Shown here: piece after piece, positions 25,985 to 35,804 of the stretch
Position numbering within the stretch: the first letter of the stretch is position 1
Layout: each line of letters opens with the position of its first letter
Translations under genes and position numbers: made by a program
The notes under the pieces: generated by a model
The model's input: only the letters and a program-made list of their open reading frames with translations
Told to the model about the DNA's origin: nothing
Database searches by the model: none
Assembly: GCF_016820555.1 (NCBI RefSeq)
Contig: NZ_JADHDW010000002.1
Location: 195,736-259,735, forward strand
Reading direction: 5' to 3'
Length of the DNA: 64,000 nucleotides
Source of the DNA: Bacillus sp. REN10
GTDB lineage: Bacteria; Bacillota; Bacilli; Bacillales; Domibacillaceae

Positions 25985-27901
25985 TTGAAAAGAGTATCAG
26001 CTGTTACGGTCAGGAAACGACTTATTTTCGTTTTATTATCCGGGTTGATGATTTTCTCCATTATTGGAGTTCGTCTAGCGTATGTTCAATTTGTTTTGGG
26101 GGACGACTTAACGAATAAAGCGAAGGATTTATGGAGCAGAAATATCCCCTTTGAGCCAGAAAGGGGTAAAATCGTTGATAGAAATGGGGTAGCTTTAGCT
26201 GAAAATAAAAGTGCACCGACCGTCTATGTTGTTCCACGGCAAATTGAGGATCCTATGAATGCCTCGAAACAATTAGCGGCGGTATTGAATATGTCATCCT
26301 CTAAAGCATATAAGGATATTACGAAGCAAACTTCAATGGTGAGAATTCATCCGGAAGGTAGAAAAATCTCCTTTGAAAAAGCGGAACAAGTGAGAAGCTT
26401 AGGGATTAAAGGGGTATATATTGCCGAAGATTCTAAAAGACATTATCCTTTTGGGAAAAGCTTAGCTCATGTTTTAGGGTTTGCTGGAATTGATAATCAA
26501 GGATTAATGGGGTTAGAAGCATTTTATAATAAGGAATTAAACGGTCAAAAGGGAGCGATGAGCTTTTTCTCCGACGCTAAAGGGAAAAGAATGCCGCAAA
26601 TGCCAGATGGCTATACCCCTCCAAGTGATGGGCTAGATTTAAAATTAACGATCGACTCTAAAATACAAACCATTATGGAAAGAGAATTAGATGTAGCAGA
26701 AGCTAAGTATCAGCCGGATGGAGCGATAGCGATTGCAATGAACCCCAACAATGGAGAAGTGTTAGCAATGGCTAGTCGGCCTTCCTTTTATCCGGAAAAA
26801 TTTCAAGAAGCTTCCCCGGAAGTCTTTAATCGAAATTTACCTATTTGGAGCACATATGAGCCAGGATCTACATTTAAAATTATTACTCTTGCCGCGGCTT
26901 TAGAAGAAAAGAAAGTAGATTTACACAAAGACCATTTTCATGATCCTGGTTTTGTCAGTGTAGGAGGAGCCAGGTTAAAGTGTTGGAAAAGAGGAGGGCA
27001 TGGGCATCAATCTTTTTTAGAAGTAGTTGAAAACTCTTGTAACCCAGGCTTTGTAGAGTTAGGAGAGCGCTTAGGGAAGGAGAAGCTTTTCTCTTATGTT
27101 CGCTCCTTTGGATTTGGAGAGAAAACAGGAATTGATTTACAAGGAGAAGCAAAAGGTTTGTTATTTAAACTTGATCGAGTCGGTCCAGTGGAGCAAGCAA
27201 CGACTGCTTTTGGACAAGGAGTATCTGTCACACCGATCCAGCAAGTGGCCGCTGTATCTGCCGCAGTAAATGGCGGCATGTTATATCAACCATATGTTGC
27301 TAAAGAGTTAGTGGATCCTGTTAGCGGAGAAGTGGTGAAAAGGAAAACACCGATTGCCAAAAGACGGGTGATTTCTGAGGAAACATCAAAACAAATTCGT
27401 TTTGCCTTAGAAAGTGTTGTAGCTCAAGGAACGGGACGAAATGCTTTTGTGGAAGGGTATCGGGTTGGAGGAAAAACAGGAACTGCCCAAAAAGCCAAAG
27501 ATGGAAGATATTTAAAAAATAATCATATCGTTTCTTTTATTGGTGTGGCGCCAGCGGATGATCCTCAGCTTGTTATTTATACAGCAATTGATAATCCGAA
27601 AGGTACCGTTCAATTTGGTGGGACAGTGGCAGCGCCTATTGTCGGAAAGATCATGGAAGATAGTCTTCAAGTATTAAATGTGAAACCAAGAGAGAAACAG
27701 CTAGAGAAAGAAGTGAAGTGGGATGACCCAGAAATTATTAAAGTCCCTAATTTAATTGGCTTATCCAAAAAGGAGTTATCTTTACAGCTTGAAAATTTAA
27801 AACTAGAAGTTTTAGGAAGTGGTCAAAAAGTCGTACAACAAGCGCCGATGCCTGGTACAAAAGTTGAGATCGGTTCTACTATTAGAGTGTATTTGAATTA
27901 A
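25985..27901 (+). CDS. spoVD: SpoVD, sporulation-specific penicillin-binding protein
   Basis: 638 aa from TTG 25985 (AAGGGGGGG five bases upstream). N-terminal membrane anchor, WSRNIPFEPERGKIVDRNG, transpeptidase motifs STFK, SCN and KTGT, and one C-terminal PASTA domain. It makes the spore cortex with SpoVE. Two Cys (CWKRGGHG and SCNPGF) are in the places of the SpoVD disulfide that StoA reduces during sporulation in B. subtilis. SCN rather than SSN at the second motif fits SpoVD and not vegetative PBP2B. Confidence 0.96.
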   Translation: MKRVSAVTVRKRLIFVLLSGLMIFSIIGVRLAYVQFVLGDDLTNKAKDLWSRNIPFEPERGKIVDRNGVALAENKSAPTVYVVPRQIEDPMNASKQLAAVLNMSSSKAYKDITKQTSMVRIHPEGRKISFEKAEQVRSLGIKGVYIAEDSKRHYPFGKSLAHVLGFAGIDNQGLMGLEAFYNKELNGQKGAMSFFSDAKGKRMPQMPDGYTPPSDGLDLKLTIDSKIQTIMERELDVAEAKYQPDGAIAIAMNPNNGEVLAMASRPSFYPEKFQEASPEVFNRNLPIWSTYEPGSTFKIITLAAALEEKKVDLHKDHFHDPGFVSVGGARLKCWKRGGHGHQSFLEVVENSCNPGFVELGERLGKEKLFSYVRSFGFGEKTGIDLQGEAKGLLFKLDRVGPVEQATTAFGQGVSVTPIQQVAAVSAAVNGGMLYQPYVAKELVDPVSGEVVKRKTPIAKRRVISEETSKQIRFALESVVAQGTGRNAFVEGYRVGGKTGTAQKAKDGRYLKNNHIVSFIGVAPADDPQLVIYTAIDNPKGTVQFGGTVAAPIVGKIMEDSLQVLNVKPREKQLEKEVKWDDPEIIKVPNLIGLSKKELSLQLENLKLEVLGSGQKVVQQAPMPGTKVEIGSTIRVYLN

Positions 27902-27922
27902 GAGGTTGAAAGAAACCTGTTT

Positions 27923-27942
27923 CCCGTCATATAATTGGCGGG
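27923..27942 (+). terminator. Weak terminator-like hairpin between spoVD and murE
   Basis: 7-bp stem CCCGTCA/TGGCGGG (one G-T pair), followed by GATTTTCATTT. Probably partial at best. Confidence 0.3.
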
Positions 27943-28053
27943 GATTTTCATTTATAATGAAAGCAGTCGCATCTATTGCTGTTTTTAGTTAAAATAGTAA
28001 AGGTCATTAAAAAATGAATACATAGGTTGGCAGTAAAGAAAGGATTGAAAATT

Positions 28054-29532
28054 GTGAAATTATCAGACTTATTAAAGTCACTCCCTTATTATAAAATGAT
28101 AGGTTCATCAGATCCTGTGGTTTTATCCATTGAAAATGATCATCGGCAAGTAGAGGATGGTTCTTTATTTATTTGTATAAAAGGCTATACGTTTGATGGG
28201 CATTCTGTGGCACAAGAAGCGGTAAATAAAGGAGCGGTGGCTGTTGTTGCGGAACGTCCAATTGATGTAGAAGGGGCACCGGTAATTCTTGTGTCTAGTA
28301 CAAAGCGAGCGATGGCCGCTTTAGCTGACTGTTATTATCATTCTCCAACAAAGCATATGAATATGATCGGTATTACAGGTACAAATGGCAAAACAACCAC
28401 TAGTCATTTACTTAATGAAATATTTGCAGAAGCAGGGGAGAAAACAGGCTTAATTGGTACGATGTACATGAAGATCGGTGACGAAACGATTGAAACGAAA
28501 AATACAACTCCTGAAAATTTAACGCTGCAAAAAACATTTAAAGAAATGCTTGATAAAAATGTAACAACAGCTATTATGGAAGTTTCTTCACATGCTTTAT
28601 TAGAAGGAAGAGTATGGGGGTGTGACTACGATATCGCTGTATTTACCAATTTAACGCAAGATCATTTAGACTACCATCATACGATGGAAGACTATCGTGC
28701 AGCGAAAGGGTTGCTGTTTACAAGACTAGGGAACACGTTCTCGGTTGATGAACCAAAATTTGCTGTTTTAAATGAAGATGACGAAGCATCAGCTGTCTAT
28801 AAACAGGAAACCGCTGCTCATATTGTGACATATGGTATTGATCATGAAGCGATGTTCCGTGCGGAAAATATAAACTTAACGGCGAACGGCACTGAATTTG
28901 AATTGCTGTTTCCAGAAGGAAGAAAAACAGTTCGTACAAACTTAGCCGGCAAGTTTAATGTGTACAATATTTTAGCAGCGATCGCAGCTGCATATACAAA
29001 AGGGATTCATATCGATACGATCCTATCAGCCATCCATAAAATCAAAGGTGTAGCTGGCCGATTTGAACTTGTTCCAAATGAACAGGGGATATCTGTTGTT
29101 GTTGATTATGCACATACACCAGACAGCTTAATCAATGTATTGAAAACTGTTCAGCCGTTAGCAAAAGGCCGCGTATTTGTTGTTGTCGGCTGTGGAGGAG
29201 ATAGAGATAAAACGAAACGGCCGTTAATGGCTCAAGCAGCGTGTCAGTTTGCGACAGATGCTGTATTTACATCAGATAATCCGCGCAGTGAAGATCCTCT
29301 TGCTATTTTGCAAGATATGGAAGAAGGTGTAAAGGGAGCAAACTATACTGTCATTGCGGACCGGAAAGAGGCTATTTTTCATGCGATTAAAACAGCGCAA
29401 GTAGGAGACATTGTAGTCATTGCTGGAAAAGGGCATGAAACGTATCAAATCATCGGTGATCGGGTACTAGATTTTGATGACCGTGCGGTGGCGAAAGCGG
29501 CGCTTGCAAGCCGGAAAGAAGAGGAGAACTGA
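28054..29532 (+). CDS. murE: UDP-MurNAc-Ala-Glu: meso-diaminopimelate ligase
   Basis: 492 aa from GTG 28054 (AAAGGA nine bases upstream; MKLSDLL matches the family start). Mur ligase with the ATP loop [15 protein letters not shown] (residues 108-122) and the meso-DAP recognition motif DNPRSEDP near residue 410, so the peptidoglycan is of the m-DAP type. Catalyses the third amino acid addition in the cytoplasm. mraY begins one base after the stop. Confidence 0.97.
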   Translation: MKLSDLLKSLPYYKMIGSSDPVVLSIENDHRQVEDGSLFICIKGYTFDGHSVAQEAVNKGAVAVVAERPIDVEGAPVILVSSTKRAMAALADCYYHSPTKHMNMIGITGTNGKTTTSHLLNEIFAEAGEKTGLIGTMYMKIGDETIETKNTTPENLTLQKTFKEMLDKNVTTAIMEVSSHALLEGRVWGCDYDIAVFTNLTQDHLDYHHTMEDYRAAKGLLFTRLGNTFSVDEPKFAVLNEDDEASAVYKQETAAHIVTYGIDHEAMFRAENINLTANGTEFELLFPEGRKTVRTNLAGKFNVYNILAAIAAAYTKGIHIDTILSAIHKIKGVAGRFELVPNEQGISVVVDYAHTPDSLINVLKTVQPLAKGRVFVVVGCGGDRDKTKRPLMAQAACQFATDAVFTSDNPRSEDPLAILQDMEEGVKGANYTVIADRKEAIFHAIKTAQVGDIVVIAGKGHETYQIIGDRVLDFDDRAVAKAALASRKEEEN

Positions 29533-29533
29533 T

Positions 29534-30508
29534 ATGCTTGAGAGAGATGTGTTTTTAACGATGGCGATGGCTTTTGTCATTACCGTGGCCATTGCACCAT
29601 TGTTTATCCCTTTTTTAAGAAGATTGAAATTTGGGCAAAGTATTCGAGAGGAAGGGCCAGAGTCCCATCAAAAGAAATCTGGAACGCCAACGATGGGCGG
29701 AATCGTAATTTTACTGTCCATCATCATAACGGCGATGTTTATGGCGCAAATTTATGCTGAGATTGGTACCGAAACGATCTTGCTATTATTAGTGACGATT
29801 GGATTTGGGTTACTTGGATTTTTAGATGACTTTATTAAAGTGGTAATGAAGCGAAACTTAGGTTTAACGTCGAAACAAAAGCTGTTAGGTCAAATAGTTA
29901 TTTCCATTATTTTTTATGTAATTTATACAAATGGAAATTTTTCTACAGAGTTAACGTTTCCTTTAACAAATATCACGATTGATTTAGGTATTTTCTATGC
30001 ACTGTTTGTGATTTTTTGGCTGGTGGGCTTCTCCAATGCAGTGAATTTAACAGATGGCTTAGACGGACTTGTATCAGGTGTATCGGCCATTGCCTTCGGA
30101 GCGTTTGCTGTAATTGCGTGGAGTCAAGGGATGAATGAAACAGCGATCTTTGCATTTGCTGTTGTTGGGGCTGTATTAGGATTTTTAGTCTTTAATGCCC
30201 ATCCAGCTAAAGTGTTTATGGGGGATACTGGATCGCTTGCCTTAGGTGGAGCAATTGCTACCATTTCTATTTTAACAAAGACAGAATTTTTATTATTAGT
30301 GATTGGCGCTGTCTTTGTTGCAGAAACGTTATCTGTCATGATTCAAGTGGTATCTTTTAAAACGACAGGTAAGCGTGTATTTCGTATGAGCCCTCTTCAC
30401 CATCACTTTGAGCTCGGCGGCTGGTCGGAGTGGAGGGTGGTTGTTACTTTTTGGACGGTCGGTGTATTGTGTGCAGTGATCGGAATTTATATCGGAGCGT
30501 GGATGTAA
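29534..30508 (+). CDS. mraY: Phospho-MurNAc-pentapeptide translocase
   Basis: 324 aa, about ten membrane segments. Mg-binding and catalytic Asp motifs: [22 protein letters not shown] and [12 protein letters not shown], and the His-rich SPLHHHFEL loop. It makes lipid I by joining UDP-MurNAc-pentapeptide to undecaprenyl phosphate. ATG 29534 is used; the longer frame to 29474 lies inside murE. murD begins at the next base after its stop. Confidence 0.97.
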   Translation: MLERDVFLTMAMAFVITVAIAPLFIPFLRRLKFGQSIREEGPESHQKKSGTPTMGGIVILLSIIITAMFMAQIYAEIGTETILLLLVTIGFGLLGFLDDFIKVVMKRNLGLTSKQKLLGQIVISIIFYVIYTNGNFSTELTFPLTNITIDLGIFYALFVIFWLVGFSNAVNLTDGLDGLVSGVSAIAFGAFAVIAWSQGMNETAIFAFAVVGAVLGFLVFNAHPAKVFMGDTGSLALGGAIATISILTKTEFLLLVIGAVFVAETLSVMIQVVSFKTTGKRVFRMSPLHHHFELGGWSEWRVVVTFWTVGVLCAVIGIYIGAWM

Positions 30509-31861
30509 TTGAAAACAATAACAGATTACCAACATAAAAAAGTTCTTGTACTTGGATTAGCCAAAAGCGGAGTCAGTGCAGCGTTGCTTCTTCATAAACT
30601 GGGGGCATTTGTAACGGTGAATGATCAAAAACCGCTAGATGAAAATCCGCAAGCTCAACATTTACTGGAGCAAGGGATTAAAGTGATTTGCGGTAGCCAT
30701 CCGATTGAGCTGCTGGAAGAAGGCTTTGAGATGATCGTGAAAAACCCTGGTATTCCGTATTCCAACCCACTTGTAAGTGGAGCGGTTGCTAAAGGTATTC
30801 CTGTAGTCACAGAAGTAGAGCTTGCGTATTTAATTTCAGAGGCTCCATTGATTGGTATTACGGGAACAAATGGGAAGACAACAACAACGACCTTAATTTA
30901 TAAAATGTTTGAAGCTGACCGTAAAAAAGCGATTATCGCTGGGAATATTGGGGAAGTCGCTTCTCAAGTGGTGCAACAAGCGACGAAGGAAGATCATGTT
31001 GTGATTGAGCTTTCCTCCTTTCAATTGATGGGAATTGATCGTTTTCGTCCACATATCGCCATTATTACAAATATATATGATGCTCATCTTGATTATCATG
31101 GAACAAAAGATGAGTATGTAAAAGCGAAACTAAATATCACAAAAAATCAAACGGAAGAGGATTTCTTTATTGTTAATGCCGATCAGGAAGAAATATTCCA
31201 ATTGGCAAAACAATCAAAAGCAGTGATCGTGCCATTTTCGACGAAAAAACCAGTTGCTAATGGCGCCTATGTAGAAAATGGAGAGGTTTATTTCCGCGGT
31301 GAAAAAATAATATCGATGCAGGAGATTGCTTTGCCAGGAGCTCATAATTTGGAAAATATTTTATGTGCGATCTCGGCAGTTAAGTTATCTGGTGTATCGA
31401 ATGAGGCGATCCAAGAAGTATTATCTACTTTTTCAGGTGTCAGACACCGGACGCAATTCGTTCGTGAAGTGAATGGCAGAAAATTTTATAATGATTCGAA
31501 AGCGACCAATACATTAGCTACTAAAAGCGCCCTTGCTGCTTTTTCAGGACCAACCGTTTTGTTAGCGGGTGGCTTAGACCGCGGGAATGGCTTTGATGAG
31601 TTGATTCCGTATTTAACCAATGTGAAGGCGTTGGTGACATTTGGGCAAACGGCACATAAGCTAGCTGAAACAGCTCGCAAAGCAGGCATTTTACAGGTAG
31701 CGAAAGTAGAGAACATGGCTCAAGCAGTAGCTGAAGCGTATCAACTATCAGATTCGGGCGATATCATTTTATTATCTCCTGCTTGCGCGAGCTGGGATCA
31801 GTATAAAACTTTTGAACAGCGCGGAGATATATTTATTGAGGCGGTGCATACACTTAACTAA
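30509..31861 (+). CDS. murD: UDP-MurNAc-L-Ala: D-Glu ligase
   Basis: 450 aa, TTG start right after the mraY stop, translationally coupled. N-terminal Rossmann-like domain (VLGLAKSGVSAALLL), ATP loop [16 protein letters not shown] (residues 114-129), central DAHLDYHG and C-terminal SPACASWDQYKTFEQRGD are all MurD hallmarks. Adds D-glutamate in the second peptide step. Confidence 0.96.
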   Translation: MKTITDYQHKKVLVLGLAKSGVSAALLLHKLGAFVTVNDQKPLDENPQAQHLLEQGIKVICGSHPIELLEEGFEMIVKNPGIPYSNPLVSGAVAKGIPVVTEVELAYLISEAPLIGITGTNGKTTTTTLIYKMFEADRKKAIIAGNIGEVASQVVQQATKEDHVVIELSSFQLMGIDRFRPHIAIITNIYDAHLDYHGTKDEYVKAKLNITKNQTEEDFFIVNADQEEIFQLAKQSKAVIVPFSTKKPVANGAYVENGEVYFRGEKIISMQEIALPGAHNLENILCAISAVKLSGVSNEAIQEVLSTFSGVRHRTQFVREVNGRKFYNDSKATNTLATKSALAAFSGPTVLLAGGLDRGNGFDELIPYLTNVKALVTFGQTAHKLAETARKAGILQVAKVENMAQAVAEAYQLSDSGDIILLSPACASWDQYKTFEQRGDIFIEAVHTLN

Positions 31862-31934
31862 GAGCTTGTCTTAGTTAAGATGAGAAGAGAGTGGTGGACA
31901 AGGCTCTGATTCTATGAATTAGAGGTGTTGGTCA

Positions 31935-33035
31935 TTGTCGGTGAAAAAGTCTGCACCTGACTATTTGCTGTTTATTATTATTGTGCTATTGCTTACGATT
32001 GGGATGACGATGGTTTATAGTGCCAGTGAAGTATGGGCCAAATACAAATTTGATGATCCTTTCTTTTTTGCTAAACGGCAGTTATTATTTGCTGGTGTTG
32101 GAGTTTGTGCCATGTATTTCATTATGAACGTGGAATATTGGACATGGCGCAAACTTTCCAAGGTTGGAATCATCATTTGTTTTGTCTTATTGATTCTAGT
32201 CCTTATTCCAGGTGTGGGAATGGTTCGCAATGGTTCTCAAAGTTGGATCGGAGCCGGCGCCTTTTCCATTCAGCCTTCCGAATTTATGAAACTTGCGATG
32301 ATTATTTTTTTAGCTGGATATTTAGCGGAAAAGCAAAAGTATATGATCGAGTTTCGTAAAGGGTTAATACCTGCTCTTGCTCTAGTATTTACGGCTTTTG
32401 GATTAATCATGTTGCAGCCGGATCTCGGAACAGGCACGGTTATGGTCGGTACTTGTGTGGTGATGATTTTTGTGGCAGGCGCCAGGATTTTCCACTTCAC
32501 CCTATTAGGCATGATAGGTTTAGCCGGATTTGTTGGGTTAGTGTTATCTGCGCCGTATCGGATGAAACGAATTACCTCATTCTTGGATCCTTGGTCTGAT
32601 CCGTTAGGCAGCGGCTTTCAAATTATTCAATCTCTCTATGCCATTGGACCTGGAGGGTTGTTTGGATTAGGAATAGGAGAGAGCAGGCAAAAATATTATT
32701 ATTTACCCGAGCCGCAAACCGATTTTATTTTTGCTATTTTAGCAGAGGAGCTTGGCTTTATCGGTGGCATTTGTCTGCTCTTGTTATTTTCACTTTTGCT
32801 TTGGCGAGGGATTCGCATAGCATTAGGTGCACCGGATTTATTCGGCAGCTTTTTGGCAGTTGGAGTAGTGGCGATGGTAGCTATTCAAGTCATGATTAAT
32901 GTCGGTGTAGTAACAGGACTCATGCCTGTAACGGGTATTACTTTGCCGTTTTTAAGCTATGGAGGATCTTCGCTCACGTTGATGCTTGCCGCTATGGGGA
33001 TTTTATTGAATATTAGCAGATATTCAAGATATTAA
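31935..33035 (+). CDS. spoVE: SpoVE, SEDS glycosyltransferase of the spore cortex
   Basis: 366 aa, ten membrane segments, SEDS family (FtsW/RodA). Conserved Asp in MLQPDLGTGTVM and the GGSSL loop near the C-terminus. TTG start with AGAGGTG seven bases upstream. Position between murD and murG, and the presence of spoVD in the same cluster, identify it as SpoVE rather than FtsW; sequence alone separates them poorly. Polymerises cortex glycan with SpoVD. Confidence 0.9.
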   Translation: MSVKKSAPDYLLFIIIVLLLTIGMTMVYSASEVWAKYKFDDPFFFAKRQLLFAGVGVCAMYFIMNVEYWTWRKLSKVGIIICFVLLILVLIPGVGMVRNGSQSWIGAGAFSIQPSEFMKLAMIIFLAGYLAEKQKYMIEFRKGLIPALALVFTAFGLIMLQPDLGTGTVMVGTCVVMIFVAGARIFHFTLLGMIGLAGFVGLVLSAPYRMKRITSFLDPWSDPLGSGFQIIQSLYAIGPGGLFGLGIGESRQKYYYLPEPQTDFIFAILAEELGFIGGICLLLLFSLLLWRGIRIALGAPDLFGSFLAVGVVAMVAIQVMINVGVVTGLMPVTGITLPFLSYGGSSLTLMLAAMGILLNISRYSRY

Positions 33036-33066
33036 AAGAAAGAAGCCTTCACGGTTTCTTTTTTTT
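33035..33066 (+). terminator. Terminator after spoVE
   Basis: AAGAAGCC pairs with GGTTTCTT (one G-T pair) over TTCAC, followed by TTTTTT. Confidence 0.8.
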
Positions 33067-33464
33067 ATGCATAGTTGCTGTTAATGTATAGTGGTTACTC
33101 TTCATTTATTAATGCTTGATATGTATTTTTTCACCAATAAGTCAAAAAGCATTCAAATCAACATGATGATCTAACAAAATTTAGGAATGGGATGATTTCT
33201 TCATCTTTTAAAGGATATTGATTGATTATGGCGAAACATTGATTTAATATGAGTATGCGCTAATGATGATAAAGCTAATTTTTTGAGAAATCAATGTAAC
33301 AATTAGATGAAAATTGCTACATTTTTTTTGGTTTCTTTTCAATTTCGGTAAAGCTATATTTATATAATAAGAAAATGTAGTATGATAGTAAAAGCTTTGT
33401 AGAAGAACTTTTGTTGAAAATATTAATATTTGAGATGACATATATTAATTTGAGGTGAAGGTAG
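33067..33464. other. Gap of about 400 bases between spoVE and murG
   Basis: AT-rich, stops in all frames and no coding pattern. It probably holds the murG promoter. TATGAT at 33381-33386 could be a -10 but no good -35 lies at 16-18 bases. GGATATT at 33211-33217 looks like a SigE -35 without a matching -10. AAGGTGAAGG-like SD (GAGGTGAAGG) lies just ahead of murG. Confidence 0.5.
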
Positions 33465-34562
33465 ATGAAAATTGTGGTTAGTGGAGGGGGAACTGGAGGT
33501 CATATTTATCCAGCTCTTGCTCTTATTCGAATGATAAAAGAAAAGCATCCTGACACATCCTTTTTGTATATTGGGACGGAAGCTGGATTGGAATCTAAGT
33601 TAGTTACAAGAGAAAATATCCCTTTTCGAACAATAGAAATCACTGGTTTTAAGCGTTCTATATCAATGGAAAATGTAAAAACGGTGATGCGCTTTCTAAA
33701 AGGAGTGGGTGAATGCAAGAAGATGTTAAAGGAGTTCGCTCCAGATGTTGTGATTGGAACAGGCGGCTATGTGTGCGGTCCTGTTGTATATGCAGCTTCT
33801 AAACTTCGAATTCCAACGATTGTTCACGAGCAAAATAGCGTCCCAGGCTTAACGAATAAATTTTTGAGTAAATATGTCGATAAGGTCGCTATTTGTTTTA
33901 AGGAAGCGGAAGCATTTTTTCCAAAGGAAAAGGTTGTGCTGACAGGAAATCCGCGTGCTTCAGAAGTAGCAAATGCGAAATCGTCTGGCATTTTAAGCGA
34001 TTTTCATTTAACGAAGGATAAAAAAACAGTGTTAATCTTTGGTGGAAGCCGGGGGGCGCGTCCAATTAACGATGCTGTTATTCAAGCATTGCCAATCCTC
34101 GCCGATCGAACGTATCAAGTCCTTTATATTACTGGCGAAGTTCATTATGAAAAAGTGAAATCGGCAATTGAGAAAGTGGGCAAACCAGAAAATGTAGCCA
34201 TTGCTCCGTTTATTTATAACATGCCTGAAGTGCTGGTTGAAAGTGATTTAGTCTTATCGCGGGCTGGGGCAACGACATTGGCTGAATTAACGGCTTTAGG
34301 TGTGCCAAGTATCCTCGTCCCGAGTCCTTATGTGACCAACAATCATCAAGAGAAAAATGCCCGCTCATTAACGGATCATCAAGCGGCTATCTTGTTGCAT
34401 GAAAAAGATTTAACAGCAGAAACGTTAATCAAGCATTTAGATGGTATATTGTTAGATGAGAGCCAATTACAAACGATGAAGCAAGCTGCTGAACAGTTAG
34501 GAATTCAAGATGCATCTGATCGTTTATATAAAGTGATGCATGAGCTAGCGAGCAAACGTTAA
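33465..34562 (+). CDS. murG: Lipid II synthase MurG (GlcNAc transferase)
   Basis: 365 aa, GT28 glycosyltransferase. N-terminal [15 protein letters not shown] and [14 protein letters not shown] (acceptor side), C-terminal [15 protein letters not shown] and [13 protein letters not shown] (UDP-GlcNAc side). Transfers GlcNAc to lipid I at the inner membrane face. ATG with GAGGTGAAGG upstream. In B. subtilis murB follows; here divIB comes next, 152 bases later. Confidence 0.97.
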   Translation: MKIVVSGGGTGGHIYPALALIRMIKEKHPDTSFLYIGTEAGLESKLVTRENIPFRTIEITGFKRSISMENVKTVMRFLKGVGECKKMLKEFAPDVVIGTGGYVCGPVVYAASKLRIPTIVHEQNSVPGLTNKFLSKYVDKVAICFKEAEAFFPKEKVVLTGNPRASEVANAKSSGILSDFHLTKDKKTVLIFGGSRGARPINDAVIQALPILADRTYQVLYITGEVHYEKVKSAIEKVGKPENVAIAPFIYNMPEVLVESDLVLSRAGATTLAELTALGVPSILVPSPYVTNNHQEKNARSLTDHQAAILLHEKDLTAETLIKHLDGILLDESQLQTMKQAAEQLGIQDASDRLYKVMHELASKR

Positions 34563-34714
34563 TTATAAGTTTAATGAGCATACGAACTGAATTTAATGCT
34601 TTCTCTAACTAATTCTCCTATACATGATGAATGTTTGCACGGTAGAATTTAACATAAGATGAGGCGTGTCGCTTCAATTTTTTATTAACAGTCCGTTTTT
34701 CGGGAGGAAAAGGC

Positions 34715-35497
34715 ATGGAAAAGGGAAAGATCATTTCAATTGAAGATCGAATTCCGAAGTTGAAAGAGTTGAGAAAACGGAAAACGAATCGGCGCCTTGT
34801 TAGTATCGTTTCGTTCTTTTTTCTCATTGTCATCATCATCGTCTATTTTCAGTCTCCCCTCAGCCGAGTAAAACAAATTGACGTGGTTGGCAACCGCCTG
34901 TTATCTAAAGCAGAAGTGATTGAAAAGAGTGAGATTTATGAAGGCAGCAGTGTGTGGCGGATAAACAAGCGTCAAGCCGCTGAACAACTGGAAAGAGATC
35001 CAAAAATAAAAGAGGCAGCAGTCACTTTCTCCTTCCCTAACAAGTTAGTGATTGAAGTGAAAGAACAAGCTAAACTTGCTTATTTGTCAAAAGGGAGAAA
35101 GTTTTATCCGGTTCTTGATAATGGTACAGTTTTAAAGACAGCTACAGTGTATACATTAGATGAACTGCCGATCCTTCACGGATTTAAAGAAGGGAAAATG
35201 CTAGATAAGATGATGAAATCTTTAGGAGATCTGCCAGAGGAAATTAATCATTCCATCTCTGAAATTTATTATACTCCTAAAAAAACAGACTCTTATCACA
35301 TACAATTATTTATGAATGACGGGTTTGAAGTCTCTGCCTCCCTGAAGACTTTTTCTGACAAGATGGTGTATTATCCATCTATCGTTAGTCAATTAGATCC
35401 TAATATTAAAGGGGTTATTGATATCGAAGTTGGCTCTTACTTTAGAGCTTATAATGCTAAAACGAGTGATCAAGAAGAACAGACACTTCCTAATTAG
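34715..35497 (+). CDS. divIB: Cell division protein DivIB (FtsQ family)
   Basis: 260 aa. Cytoplasmic basic tail (about 30 residues), one membrane segment (about 31-48), POTRA domain starting at SRVKQIDVVGNRLLSKAEV, beta domain and a short acidic tail. Part of the DivIB-FtsL-DivIC complex at the septum. ATG with GGGAGG upstream. Confidence 0.93.
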   Translation: MEKGKIISIEDRIPKLKELRKRKTNRRLVSIVSFFFLIVIIIVYFQSPLSRVKQIDVVGNRLLSKAEVIEKSEIYEGSSVWRINKRQAAEQLERDPKIKEAAVTFSFPNKLVIEVKEQAKLAYLSKGRKFYPVLDNGTVLKTATVYTLDELPILHGFKEGKMLDKMMKSLGDLPEEINHSISEIYYTPKKTDSYHIQLFMNDGFEVSASLKTFSDKMVYYPSIVSQLDPNIKGVIDIEVGSYFRAYNAKTSDQEEQTLPN

Positions 35498-35804
35498 TAA
35501 AAGTGAATATTTTCCGCTTGCTACAAACATAACTTTATCTGTTCTTCCTCTTTAATTGAGCGAAGTTTGGCTTTTCTCCATTTCCATCTTAGTGTAGACT
35601 TGTAATTAACAGTTGTTCTTTTAGAGGGGGAAAATAGTCATTGCATTTTCTGCAAGATAAAAATGAAAAAGGCTGAAAAAACCCTGAATATTAAAAGGGA
35701 AAGTTGTTAAAAATGACGAATACTCTCTATATAAAAAACAATGATGAAGAGGGATATTGTTGTTCGATCAAGGAGTTTTTTGGAGGTAAAGGAGGTGCCA
35801 AAGA
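35498..35804. other. Gap of about 300 bases ahead of ftsA
   Basis: No gene. In B. subtilis ylxW, ylxX and sbp lie here; I see no remnant of them. The second half probably carries the ftsAZ promoters (see the entry at 35694). Confidence 0.6.
35694..35733 (+). promoter_or_regulatory. Candidate ftsAZ promoters (SigH-like and SigA-like)
   Basis: AAAGGGAAA (35694-35702), 12-base spacer, GACGAAT (35715-35721) fits the SigH -10 pattern RnnGAAT with a near-match -35. Overlapping it, TTGTTA (35704-35709) and TATATA (35728-35733) with an 18-base spacer is a possible SigA promoter. B. subtilis ftsAZ uses both sigma factors. Confidence 0.42.

Noticed and set aside
28018-28056. TTG 28027 as murE start
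   Set aside because: No SD before it, and the residues before GTG 28054 do not match the MurE N-terminus.
34563-34714. Possible murB remnant between murG and divIB
   Set aside because: No MurB-like reading in any frame could be recognised in the 152 bases.
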